NCBI GenBank assembly: GCA_029953675.1
Contig: JAMWBK010000012.1
Location: 496,001 to 560,000, forward strand
From: Rhodosorus marinus
Lineage: Eukaryota > Rhodophyta > Stylonematophyceae > Stylonematales > Stylonemataceae
Reading direction: 5' to 3'
DNA length: 64,000 nucleotides
The notes under the pieces were generated by a model. That model did not search any database and was not told the origin of the DNA. It worked only from the letters and a program-made list of their open reading frames with translations. Position 1 is the first letter of the stretch, and every line of letters starts with the position of its first letter. Positions 51,836 through 61,693 of this stretch are shown here, in pieces. The translations under genes were made by a program, and so were the position numbers.

Positions 51836-51999
51836 ACGGTAGATTGAATTATTGATATTTATATGAATATTATTGTAATATGATTATTTTATTACGATAT
51901 TAAGCTTTCTTGTATTCGTTTGAAGTTATAATTTATCAATCGGGCGCTTATTTGAATGAATTTGTTTAATCGATTTTGTTAGGTTGTGTGGCGACAGCG

Positions 52000-52435
52000 G
52001 CCGTACGACATACGTTGATCTGGGCTTTACTGGTGGGCTTTACTGGTGGGCTTTACTGGTGGGTTTTACTGGGCTTTACTGGGCTTTATTGGACTTTACT
52101 AGCACTTTACTAGGGCTTTATTAGCATAGCCTGAAGCGCTACGCAAGGCGTGAAAAGAAACTAAGAACTAGGGAGGGAAGCGTGCAAACGCAGGCGCCAA
52201 TGGCGCGCCTCGGCAAGCATGCTGCTAGAGTATCGCCATAGGGCGGCACTCAAAAGCCGTAAAAGCGCCAAGTACTCAGTAGGATGCTCAGCGAAACCTT
52301 TCCGCAAACACTCTAAACCCGACATATCCACATGACCAAAGCTTTCCACAATGAAAGGCTGGAACCGGTGAGAGCGACCCTCGGCGTAGTGCAGACTGGC
52401 CATGCTCTCTGCATACCGTCGTTCCTTGGATATGT
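52000..52435 (-). mobile_element. Family B 3' fragment with long tail, joined to a family A scrap
   Basis: 52000-52017 (CGTACGACATACGTTGATCT) is a family A endonuclease scrap in plus orientation. A family B tail follows (complement of units like AGTAAAGCCCACC, AGTAAAGCCC, AATAAAGTCC), about 100 bp long, then the hairpin and the C-terminal coding region back to RRYAESMASLHYAEG. The 5' end stops at AACGACGG, where the rDNA fragment begins. Confidence 0.75.
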
Positions 52436-52492
52436 CGAAGAAAACCCTTCCAAGCTCTTTGAATCTTTTTATGAATGATCCTTCCGCAGGTT
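52436..52492 (-). rRNA. Fragment of rDNA: 18S 3' terminus plus presumed ITS1 start
   Basis: On the minus strand, AACCTGCGGAAGGATCATT (52492-52474) is an exact 19-base match to the universally conserved 3' end of eukaryotic 18S rRNA. The next 38 bases (CATAAAAAGATTCAAAGAGC onwards) should be ITS1, although I cannot check that. Upstream, the 18S sequence changes abruptly into the tail of a family B element at 52493. Downstream, it runs into another, 5'-truncated family B copy. It is not a functional rRNA gene. Confidence 0.8.
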
Positions 52493-52627
52493 TACTGGAC
52501 TTTACTAGCATAGCCTGAAGCGCTACGCAAGGCGTGAAGATGAACTAATAACTAGGGAGGGAAGCATGCAACCCCAGGCGCCGATGGCGCGCCTCGGAAA
52601 GCATGTCGCTGGAATATCGCCAAAGGA
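52493..52627 (-). mobile_element. Family B 3' fragment joined to 18S rDNA
   Basis: The 3' UTR and hairpin, one AGTAAAGTCC unit, then AGTAA joined directly to ACCTGCGG of the 18S end. 5'-truncated after about 135 bp. Nearly identical to 16065-16204. Confidence 0.75.
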
Positions 52628-52955
52628 TTACTAGCATACTAGAATAGCCTGAAGCGCTACGCAAGGCGTGAAAAGGAACTAAGAACTAGGGAGGGAAGCG
52701 TGCAAAACCAGGCGCCGATAGCGCGCCTCGGCAAGCATGTTGCTAGAATATCGCCACAGGGCTGCACTAAAACGCCGAAAAAGCGCTCAGTACTCAGTAG
52801 GATGCTCAGCGAAACATTTCCGCAACCACTCTAAACCCCGACATATCCACATGACCAAGGCTTTCGACAATGAAAGGTTGGAACCGGTGGGAGCGACCTT
52901 CGGCGTAGGGCAGACTGGCCATGCTCTCGGATACCGTCGTTCTTTCACTCGTCGA
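52628..52955 (-). mobile_element. Family B 3' fragment
   Basis: Starts with TTACTAGCATACTAGAATAGCC (a duplicated tail junction), then the hairpin and C-terminal coding region up to SKERRY...GYPRAW (frameshifted). It ends near 52955 against a family A fragment of opposite orientation. Confidence 0.7.
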
Positions 52956-52959
52956 AGAG

Positions 52960-53365
52960 CCGGAGTACGTTGATCTTGGTGTTTCTAATCCTCAGGCTCG
53001 TCGTTAGTTACCGGCTGCGGGAGAGCGCCGTGGAATTACCCCTGCCAGTATGAGATGTCGCAAACAGTTGAAATATGCGGGGGTTTTTCTCTTCCCCAGG
53101 CATTCGTGCTTCGTCTCTAGCTCATCGCCAGGTACACTGGCCAGTGCGTGCTTTGCGTTTCTAGATTCCGTTGGTTCTCGTTGGCTTCGGGAATTTGTTC
53201 CGCGAACGCCGTACCGCCTGTCCTCGTTGTTTACCCGTTTAAGTTTCTTGCTGTGGCGTATGAGCGCTGCTTTGATGTTGGAGGCGCGCGATCTTCGCCA
53301 TGCTTATCTTTCTTTCCCCTCTGGGTTTTTTTCTCTCGGTCTCCGATTAATGAAATTCATGCATA
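52960..53365 (+). mobile_element. Family A 3' fragment, old
   Basis: Begins in the YVDLGVSNPQAR region of the endonuclease and continues through MRCRKQLKYAG, a diverged HRQVHWPVRAL, SVGSRWLREFVPRTPYRLSSL and LLWRMSAALMLEARDLRHA. The 3' UTR ends CTCCGATTAATGAAATTCATG with no tetranucleotide tail. Two frameshifts. Confidence 0.75.
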
Positions 53366-53585
53366 TTGAGTGAATTTGTTGGGGTTGTGTCATTGGTAGG
53401 TATTACCGCCAATTAGCGAGCCCCCTAGTGGCAACCAAAAATCTACTTTTTTCACCTCCCAAACTGTATCAGTAGTCCACCTTTTTCTTAGAAGCTTGGA
53501 AGCGTTTTTGACGAGGATACGTGATCAGAGTCAATCTACTCTGATGAAACTGTACTCATTTACTGGAGGTGCCTTGGCACGTATC

Positions 53586-53633
53586 CTAAGGAGCCCGGGA
53601 GAGAACTGAAGTGTTCTCTCCCGGGCTCCTTAG
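53586..53633. repeat. Hairpin with perfect 21-bp arms
   Basis: 53586-53606 and 53613-53633 are exact reverse complements with a 6-base loop (TGAAGT). It lies in otherwise unique DNA. Confidence 0.9.
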
Positions 53634-53919
53634 ACATGAGGGCGGACTGCTACCTTCCATCTGGGAAGCTCCTTGAGGCTGGCTCCTTGAGGAACAACTT
53701 CGGGCAGGTTTGCTTACTCGAGACGCCCCGGGTTTGTTCCAAAGAGTTTTCTTGGGATTGCTTGTGTTCGTATGGTGGTTTCATTCATATGGTTTAGATG
53801 CGCGGGGCGCTCCACTGCATGGTACCGACTGTGGACTAGGAACTTTTGACTAGTTTTTTCATTCCTTGACGGGTTTCTCACATGTATGAGTGAAAAAATT
53901 GTATGAGGTAGTTAAGGTG

Positions 53920-54428
53920 CTATTTGAAAGACTTCACGGCGTCTACTTCAAGAAGGCCGTCGTCGTTCTTGGTAAAATTTATGCGAGCTTGAGTCTCCTC
54001 CTCACCATCATCACCTATGCCTGGTCGTAGGTGTGCTCCCGCTTGTCATTGACCTCGGATCCTCCAGATTCATCAGCAGATTCATGGTCAGCTTCTTCAG
54101 ATTCAGAACGATCGTTGGCAATATTTATCGTGGGGAGAGACTCATGTTACCGAGCAACACCTCCGGACATGCTTTCCTTGGGTGACTCCTCCGATCCTTC
54201 CGCTGATGAGGTTGTCCGCTTGTAGTAAGCAGTTGGGGTCCCTGTTTCATGCTCAGGGTTGGTCGAAGTATTTACTGGGCCCAAGGATGTAAGCCTAGTC
54301 AGAATCGTTTCCAAGTCAGCCGTGTGCTTCTGCAGCTTGCTTAAGAGTCGCTTCTGCACATTATCGTCCGCTGACGTCCGTTCGCCCCATTTCAGGGCCT
54401 CCAACTTCCGAAGCTTCACGACCGTCAT
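53920..54428 (-). pseudogene. Decaying gene for an acidic Ser/Glu-rich protein
   Basis: From an ATG at 54428 the frame encodes a basic start (MTVVKLRKLEALKWGERT), a heptad-like helical region (VQKRLLSKLQKHTADLETIL), a Thr/Pro-rich linker and KESMSGGVAR followed by TAA. The same frame continues beyond that stop with HESLPTINIANDRSESEEAD and an acidic stretch to a second stop. One frame over, protein-like sequence resumes (GDDGEEETQARINFTKNDDG, ending VDAVKSFK and stop at 53920). One nonsense mutation and one frameshift would explain this; an intron is the alternative. The family is unknown. Confidence 0.5.
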
Positions 54429-54593
54429 TCTATTGCGTAGCTTCGTATGACAGAGTCCCGTCGAAGGCCACAATCGCCCACAATCTGAGGTAAGTGGACA
54501 GAATCCTGTCAATGCACGTCCTAATATCGCGATCCTGGAGCGTTTTCTTTCGAGGAGGGACAAAAACTTGAACGGATAACGGACTATGTGGTC

Positions 54594-54794
54594 CTACCAG
54601 AAGAGGTACCAGGCGATGAACTACCGTCCAAGCACGAATGCCTGCGGAAGACAAAGCCCCCAGCATATTTCAACTCTTCGCGACGTCTCATACTGGCATC
54701 GGCAAATCCACCTCGCTCTCGCAGCCGGTAAATAACGACTAACCTGAGGATTCGGAACGGCAAGATACGTCGTACGGCCGCTATCGTCCCAGAA
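54594..54794 (-). mobile_element. Family A internal fragment, old
   Basis: The complement encodes RTTYLAVPNPQVSRYLPA, MRRREELKYAGGFVF and HSCLDGSSSPGTSSG, the part after the endonuclease core. No 3' UTR or tail. Confidence 0.65.
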
Positions 54795-55055
54795 AGAACT
54801 ACCGCACCGGAAGTAATTATAACCCGGTAAATAAACACTGCGAAGATGAGCTGGAATCGAGGATATTAAGCAAGATATTAAACGGTAATTGAATTCTGCT
54901 CTATTGTAGCGAAATCGAGGGTCACACTCTAAAGAATAAAAACAGGTGCTCTGCAACGGAATCGAGGGTCTGATTCGAACAAACACCTCGGGTTTGGCAC
55001 CTCAAAAAATGTTCTCAATCCACTCACCAACTACGCGATTCGGGTGTGGAGTTGA
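54795..55055. other. No feature recognised
   Basis: Unique AT-balanced DNA between two family A fragments. A short direct repeat ATCGAGGGTC occurs at 54913 and 54961. Confidence 0.35.
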
Positions 55056-55385
55056 GGGTACAAAAAAAAACCCGAGGGGCCGAACCTGCAAGCCGAACCT
55101 GCAAGCCTTGCAAGGGCTGCGGAGAAGACCGACCAATATCGCGGCAATACCAGCTGGTCATTGAATGCTTGGGGTTTATGGATTCCGTTGGTTCTCGTTG
55201 GCTTCGGGAATTGTTCCGCGGACGCCCTGACCGACTGTCCTCGTTGTTTACCCTTTCAAGTTTCTTTCTGTGGCGTCTGAAAGCTGCTTTGATGTTGAAG
55301 GCGCGCGATCATCACCGCGCACAGCCTTTTTTTTACCCCTCGTGGTTCTTCTTCCAGCCCCCGATTGTACAAATTTCATTCATTC
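55056..55385 (+). mobile_element. Family A 3' fragment (from 55153), with an inverted scrap at its left
   Basis: 55153-55385 encodes the VIECLGFMDSVGSRWLRELF end of the endonuclease, FFLWRLKAALMLKARDHHRA and a degraded 3' UTR ending ATTCATTCATATA. At its left, 55056-55080 (AAAAAAAAACCCGAGGGG) resembles the complement of the family A 3' UTR. A 13-bp CCGAACCTGCAAG duplication follows (55081-55106). Confidence 0.65.
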
Positions 55386-56490
55386 ATATATAAAAATTGG
55401 AGTCTACCGTGACTTTGTAGTTCTAAGAATTACGTCCCGGCTTAAGCATTTACATAAAAATACTCTCCAAGGACGCGAAGCGCTAAGCAGCCACAGACTA
55501 GATGGGTAAAAGTATGCAATGATCGCTTCCCTAGCAACAATATAAAGTTGAAGTATTGTACTAATAGTACGGTTAGTACCCGATAATGGTGGCAGTGGAC
55601 ATCGAATGACCCTCAGTGGTCCGCCGGGGGCAAGGAGCCTGGCATGTTGCTTTAGATAAGATATGAAAGACACAGCTGAAGACCATTGTCTCTAAAATCA
55701 TCTCAAAATATGAAAATGTTTTCGAAGTACCCCGCGAAGTGTTTGGTTTTGAGTTCCTGCCCCAGACCCCGGCGGGATTGCCAATCAGCTTACCTAAGCG
55801 GGAACACGCTCTCGAACACCTCTGCGGTAATGCGGTAACTCTTGAACACTTTTGAAGGTGGGGAGGCAAGCGCGCACGGGTGTCTGAGATCCAAAGCGGA
55901 GATGGGTTCTTCGGTTAGAGACTTCACGCGGTGGTAAATTTGAGTTTGAAACCTTCATTAATTTCATCTGCGGTTTAGCCGACGTGAGGGTATCCTCATA
56001 TGTGCTACTTATTGTCCACGCACCAAGACACCGGTTCAAGGTAGTAATTGAGCTCTCCTGCGAGAGCAAGCTCACTACATCTCCCACCGAACAAATATCT
56101 AGAAGCAATCGAAACCGAACTTGCCGGGGGGGATGATGAATCGCCAGCGGACTAGAAAGGTGCAGCGGGCTTCTTGCCAAGGTCTGGTTCATCTCTCACC
56201 ACAGGCGAGGCGGTGGATGGTGGGATCCTCTATGGTGCCTGTCGTTATCACCAGTTCTCGATATTTTAGGCACATGGATTGCTCAGTTTCAAAGGAATAT
56301 CTGTGTCCGGAGTAGCACTTTTTTTGACGATCACGTTTTGTGTTCTTCTTTATTGCAATACCCCGCAAAGACGAGAGCAATGAAAACGTTTTATACAAAA
56401 ACGAAGCCAAAAAACGCGGTCTGCGAAAGGGGCGGAGAGGAAGATGATATGCTAAAATATCTCGGAGATGTGTGGGTACCCCTTGGAGAC

Positions 56491-57204
56491 TTATGCGGTC
56501 TCGTCAACCATGTCTGGCTCTGCAGGCAGCTCCGGCACTGGCGGCTCCAGCTCAGGCAGTTTAATGTGATCCTTGCAGATCAAAGGCACGGAGCACCTGG
56601 TGAACCAGTCGTAATCGTTCTTGCTGCATCCGTAGCCGAAGGTCGGCGGGGTGGCATAGATCTTCTTGGGCGCCCAGTCGCATTTGCTCTCCTTCGCGCA
56701 GTACCACTTCTTGGCGATGACCTTGATGAACAGGCAGATGTCAGAGTTGCAGCAGCCTTCCAAATTCTCTCCTGGGTAGGCGTAGAACTCATTGAGGCAA
56801 ACGTAGAGAGTGTGCTTCTTGAAGAGACCGTAGGCCTTGGCCTGGAACGGATTCTTGATGTCCTTGTATGCACAGTTGGCATCAGCTCCTGCCTTGATGG
56901 CTGAGAACTTGTAGCCGTCAGCGGCGTAGAAGTAGAACTTGATGCACCTCTTGCCGTGGTAGTCGACGATGCTGGTGCAAACAAATCCGACCTTGCCCCA
57001 TTTCCCCCCAATGAGGAGTGGGTAGCACTTCTTGTTCTCGTAGTCGTATATCTTCACGTGGTCATACTGATCAGCATAGTAGCTGCACTTCTTCTCATGG
57101 AAGTAAGGCTTCCATGGGTGGTACTCGGGTTCGTGATCGGGTTTAGCGCTCGCCATACCCATCAGGGCAAAGGCGGCGATCAATACAATAACTGCGGTCT
57201 TCAT
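56491..57204 (-). CDS. Secreted 14-cysteine protein, array copy 3
   Basis: 237 residues, identical to copy 2 over the signal peptide and nearly all of the 14-Cys region (Ser for Asn in CAKESKCDW). The C-terminal Pro/Glu repeat is five residues shorter (PELEPPVPELPAEPDMVDETA region). The difference in repeat number is the main protein change among copies. Promoter and leader are intact. Secreted, function unknown. Confidence 0.85.
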   Translation of the reverse strand: MKTAVIVLIAAFALMGMASAKPDHEPEYHPWKPYFHEKKCSYYADQYDHVKIYDYENKKCYPLLIGGKWGKVGFVCTSIVDYHGKRCIKFYFYAADGYKFSAIKAGADANCAYKDIKNPFQAKAYGLFKKHTLYVCLNEFYAYPGENLEGCCNSDICLFIKVIAKKWYCAKESKCDWAPKKIYATPPTFGYGCSKNDYDWFTRCSVPLICKDHIKLPELEPPVPELPAEPDMVDETA

Positions 57205-57296
57205 TCTTCTCTTTGTCTTCAGGATCTCTCTCTACACTGCTTAACTTGACGATCTGCGGCCTGAACGATTTTCGCTCTGGGCCGCAAACCTCATCG

Positions 57297-57305
57297 CTTA
57301 TATAG
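57297..57305 (-). promoter_or_regulatory. TATA box of array copy 3
   Basis: CTATATAAG, about 95 bp before the ATG. Confidence 0.7.
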
Positions 57306-58109
57306 TCTTCGTCATCGTCGAGAAGCCACCAATGTCTCCTTACTATGTCATTCCCAATGGACTCTGTCAAATTCTCAAAGCTCCTTATTTCGTAGGGACC
57401 TCTGGTCTTAGAAGCTTTAGCGCCATTAGACGTTACAATACGTAGAGAACTCGATCTGACACATTGAAGTTCTTTTCTCATCGGTCTGGGAGAGAAAAAG
57501 CAAAGAAGCCGTCCTCATCGTCTTCCTCGACAGCACAGTGGGGGACCACGGGGCTAGCGTCATGGTACGTAGAGTGCTTGTGCCGAGAACCGCCAACCGT
57601 TTTCTCCAGAGGCTGGAAAACAACTCCGAGAGAAAGCAGAGCGCGGCGGATGCCTAGTGACCTGACTCCATCTCCGGAACGTTTTCTGAGTCAGTAGTCG
57701 GGGCATCCAGGTTGCACTGCTAATCATCCAAATCGAATTGAGTGAAACCTCAACGTTAGAAAATTGCGTTTGTCATGTTCGTATTCTCCACCCTGATGCG
57801 GAGTACGCAGAGACTGCATAGTTGGAGAGCAGTGGCGAGGTCGAGGTATGACCAAGCACACCGCTGCAGTTAGCCTGACATGCTCGAGTCAGTAGCCCCT
57901 CAAGGAAAGTGTTGCGGGTCAGCCGCTCAGTTTCTCTTAGCGCCACCTCGGGTGCTCTGATGACATGTTGGAAAACCTTACAAATCGTTTCCTTCATCCT
58001 CCTTGCATCTCTCTTTCCAGTAAATCTTCTGCATTGGGTTCCGTTAAAGCAGGCAGGAACAGGAAGCGTGCTGGTTGTAAGACTGTCGTGGAAGAGAAAG
58101 AATCCCCAT

Positions 58110-58840
58110 CGCGTTCTGGACGAAAAATTATCCAACTAGCCCAGAATATCCGATCCGTTGCTAGTAAAGTCCAGTCCAATAAAGCCAAGTAAGGGGGAAA
58201 GGGGTCCACAGCTCTCATTCTCTGAGCACGTACCGATACGAGGTGAGTCGAGAAGGAGGAAATTTTTTTTTACTTGGGACAAAATAAGAAGCGGTTTCTG
58301 AAATGTTTCAGGGTTGGCGATCTGCCTAAATCAGCTGCGTTCTTCGGTACCCGTTCCTTCTCACTGTTTTTTCCTCTCTGCACGCGATCCGTCGACCTCT
58401 ATGATCATTCACGTCTGGAAGGTCTAGCGAGCAAGTACGTACAGGTACGTAAGAGGACCCTCGTCCGCGGGAGCGTTAAATAAATGCATGCGGTTTTCAC
58501 TCAGGGAAACCGCGAGGAGCTTGATCTGCGTCCCAACACCTATCAAAGGGTTTTTTTGGCGAACTCTTTAGCGTGGGTAGGACGTCCCACTCGTCGACAC
58601 GATCGAGCAAGAGGAAACGTGTTTGTCCAAACCAACCACAGAAGAGCTTTAGCCATAAAGAAATTTGGCTCCTTTTCGCTCAAAAAGCAATTGAAAGCTG
58701 GTAATTCTAGACGAAAGTCTATCCAACCAGCCCACAATCTCCGATCGGCTGCGCTTTATCAAGGAAGGGGGGGAACAACAGTGCTTGTTCTCTGAGCACG
58801 CATCGATAAGCACCGACACGAAGGTAAATTAGGTTTCATT
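58110..58840. repeat. Pair of diverged direct repeats
   Basis: 58115-58245 and 58705-58830 share GGACGAAAAATTATCCAAC/AGACGAAAGTCTATCCAAC, CAGCCCACAAT, CCGATC and TTCTCTGAGCACG followed by ATCGAT/ACCGAT. Open frames through both give related basic peptides (RSGRKIIQLAQNIRSVA and NSRRKSIQPAHNLRSAA), so the repeats may derive from a duplicated coding exon. The left copy contains the family B tail at 58159. Confidence 0.6.
58159..58190 (+). mobile_element. Family B tail-only insertion
   Basis: GCTAGTAAAGTCCAGTCCAATAAAGCC is pure family B tail, with at most four bases of 3' UTR. It interrupts the left member of the repeat pair; the right member reads GGCTGCGCTTTATCAAGG at the equivalent place. 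Confidence 0.7.
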
Positions 58841-59019
58841 GTAAAAACTGTTCAGCAGACGTGTCATTAAGAGATCATGTGATCGCGCTTTTGTCGGCTC
58901 GCATGCGTGAACTCCTGATGGTAGTGAGCTCGAAAAAAAGATTTCAAGTTTGAATTTGTGGGCTCATCAAACCTAATTTACCTTCGTGTCGGTGCTTATC
59001 GATGCGTGCTCAGAGAACA
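58786..59019. repeat. Perfect 51-bp inverted repeat with 132-bp spacer
   Basis: 58786-58836 and 58969-59019 are exact reverse complements. The left arm is the end of the direct repeat above (TTCTCTGAGCACG region), so a copy of it was placed in reverse orientation downstream. A short TGAGCTCGAAAAAAAG tract lies in the spacer. Confidence 0.92.
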
Positions 59020-60489
59020 GACGCGATACCTTACTAATTTCTCTTGCTGGCAGACGGTGCATTGAGATGGTGCGCGAAGGGACTAAACAGGGCTCGTTGT
59101 CTTTGTAAGGCAATTGTCGCTTGCCTTGCCACAAAGACGATGATCCTGCTTCGAAAAGTCATGTACAAAGTTTCAGAAAATTTAAAATTTTTCCCTCGAC
59201 AAGGTTGCAAAGTCGCTTCGTGCGGTTAAAAATTTGCCCCCCTTCTCCACAAACCGTGGAATCCTAAAGCTTTCGGAAACTAGTTTGTTGCTTCCTCCGC
59301 TCCTTCAACTGCCGTTACCAACCTCCCTCTCAACACGTCCTCTTCTTGCAGTTATCGTCTCGAAAACTTTTAGGGACAGTGCCTTGGCACTAAAGAAAAT
59401 TCTGGTCTATGGAAACGAATTTTCCCAATACTATTCACCTAATTTCAGTTCCAATGCATTCTTGCAGGCGTTAGGCATCTAGCCCTTCCCTCCACCCCCT
59501 TCAGCCCCTTTCTCTCCTCAGAAGCGTGGTATTTATCAGAGTTTGCGTGGGGTCTCCTCCGTCTCAAACACCACCTCGTGGAGAAACTCCACTTCAAATT
59601 CTTCCGTGCCATAAAAAAAATTGAGCAAACTCGGCAATCATCTACACTGGCAGGTGGGGGCGGGAGGCGGGGGAGGAGGCGAGGATATAGGGTCGCTCAC
59701 GTCGTGACTCTCAGATGAAGAAACCTTCACGATGCCCCGGTTGACAAAGTTTGACCTCCACTATCTCCACCGTGGCGACCTAACAATTGACATTAAAACT
59801 GATTTGTGACAACTATTCAGGAACGAGGTCGGATTCTTCCCTTGTCTTGTATTGAAAGTAAAATTTCAGTAATCCACGTTTTCCCCATCCTTTTCTTCAA
59901 ATCATTACACTATTCCATACGCATAAAACGCTCTCAAAAGTACGGTAGTTTATGATAAGTTCCTTTTGGATCCAATTTTTTACTGCTGCCACGATGGACG
60001 TTTATAGTTGACCACGATATCAATTTATATATATTTCTATTTTTAAATAATTATTGACCAGTAATATTGGTCTGACTATTTGTAATAGCCAATGAAAATA
60101 TTGTTCTCGGATTCATTGGGAAATTTCAGATACAGGATTACAGTACGTACCCAATGGATACGAGATGGGAATAGTAAAATAATTGATTATTTTAGTTTTT
60201 CTTATATGTGTTTAACTGTAAGATGAAGAAGGAATTTATTTAATGAAGAAACGCAATGAGAGTTGTCAGCTCGAGAGGGGGAGTTTGGACTTTTTGACGG
60301 TGAGTTGAGGGTTGAGTTGATGGCTACTGGGCTAGCTAGGTGTGATGTGACGAGGGTAGGCTCAGTAAATTAGGCGATGATGGGGATTTGGATTTGGATT
60401 GAGGACGTGTTTTGTGAAAATGTTTTCATTTTTTTGATGGAATTGGGTGAGTTGTCGGATGATGGTGATTGGGCGGGCGGGGTAGAAGG
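59020..60489. other. No gene recognised
   Basis: Short frames only; the one at 59234-59482 has no motif or promoter. 59880-60240 is AT-rich; 60240-60480 is G/T-rich on the plus strand. Confidence 0.4.
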
Positions 60490-60495
60490 TATATA
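60490..60495 (+). promoter_or_regulatory. TATA box candidate of the 60568 gene
   Basis: TATATA, 78 bp before the ATG. Confidence 0.4.
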
Positions 60496-60567
60496 GGTTG
60501 TGGAGCTGAAGCGACGGAAGGAGAAAGAGAGAACTGTGGTTGCCAGGGGAAGTCCCTTCTTCGCTCC

Positions 60568-60741
60568 ATGCGGGAAAGATGCATGTGCTTGAACGTTAGC
60601 AAAGTTTGTCTCTTGGCCTCCCTCCTTTTTGGTGCTTTTTCATCCGCTCTGAGCTTTTGGCCCGCCGATGATAGTTCATGGAACCGAGCTCAAAAAACAT
60701 ACCCACGTCCAGTACCTCTTCATGATCTTTACCGTTTATAG
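60568..60741 (+). CDS. Possible small secreted peptide
   Basis: 57 residues (ATG at 60568, or 52 from 60583). The N-terminal part is a short basic/Cys region followed by a hydrophobic core VCLLASLLFGAFSSALS, a credible signal peptide. The predicted mature part is about 30 residues with one Trp-rich start (FWPADDSSWNR) and no Cys. A TATA box is present, spaced somewhat closer than in the other secreted genes. No family recognised. Confidence 0.4.
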   Translation: MRERCMCLNVSKVCLLASLLFGAFSSALSFWPADDSSWNRAQKTYPRPVPLHDLYRL

Positions 60742-61693
60742 TGGTTTGGTTTATGTGCAACCCAAGACAGTGCCCTCTGAATCTGACGAACACCGGCTTC
60801 TTCGATGAAACGCATACTAAACCAAAATCGGTATATTTAAGGTAGGTGTCTCGAATTTGATGATCTAACGAGCGCACTTTTTGGCTCGTGGGCCTGACAA
60901 AGTGAGGGCACGTCCATAGGAAACGCTAGTAAGTCGAACACGTTTCTGAAGAGCAGAAATCTTATTTTCCGGTTCAGACGCTTTAGGGAAGGAGAGGTTC
61001 TAGTCCCTATATTGACTGAAGTAATTTAATCGGTATTTGTTGTCTATGAATTCAATCCTGGATTCGTTAAAGTGCATCCAAGAACCTCCGCCTAGGGAAG
61101 CTCTAGACTGATGTAGAGCTGATACCTGGTGTATCTGAATGTTTGAAATATCTTGAGTGATTAATGGATGGAGACGGTAGCCTGTTAGCGGTACGGGAAG
61201 TCATGGGGTGGTCAGGGTTCATGCTGCTGAGCATCAGCAGAGTTTCTATCTCTGGTGGTTGTCCACGTATGTTTCACCCCAGGTCGCTCAATCGATCGAA
61301 AAACAAGACATTATGGGGGAGAAAAACGGGTTTCAATTGGTCACGATGACGTTTACCGAGCGAAGCGTGTGTTTTCGACTTTTTGAAAAGGGCTGCATGG
61401 GCACCGATCACTCTCCATTGAGCACCACGAGACCCTTCAAGATTGAAGAGGCCTCTGCACTTTTTTTAGTCAGCATAAGTAATGAGGCTTCTTTCACGTT
61501 CGTTCACACCTTTTGCGTGCAGAGCAAACGAAAGTGACCCATCAAGAAAGTTCACCAAAATAAACACAAATCCAGTGCCTTAAGAAGACAAACTTACACG
61601 CGCTAAGACTGTGCATATGATTTCGAACCAGTGCACACGGTCCCTTGTACCCTTGTAAAGAAGTGAGGAAAACTTTTTCGTCCTCTGACATGA
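60742..61693. other. No gene recognised
   Basis: Contains a 109-residue open frame (61208-61537, plus) without a supported start, promoter or motif. Confidence 0.35.

Larger units (their letters stand above)
48886..51960. repeat. Array unit 2 (from about 49130)
   Basis: From about 49130 (TTCAGTGATCCCCAGGGAGCAAGGAG) it follows unit 1 in order: 3' region, gene 49968-50696, promoter, foldback element and the TTATTGATATTTA block ending near 51950. Similarity to unit 1 is very high around the gene and lower at the edges. 48886-49130 is unique. Confidence 0.75.
55386..57770. repeat. Array unit 3
   Basis: Aligns with units 1 and 2 from a GTACTAATAGTAC-type boundary (55558) through GGCAAGGAGCCTGGCATGTTG, the gene at 56491-57204, its promoter and the left half of the foldback element (57590-57715). 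The right half and the TTATTGATATTTA block are missing. It is more diverged than units 1 and 2 are from each other. Confidence 0.7.

Noticed and set aside
54190-54205. GATCCTTCCGC, resembling the 18S 3' end
   Set aside because: Only 11 bases match and the neighbouring sequence diverges; it codes for the SAEGSEE part of the decayed gene.
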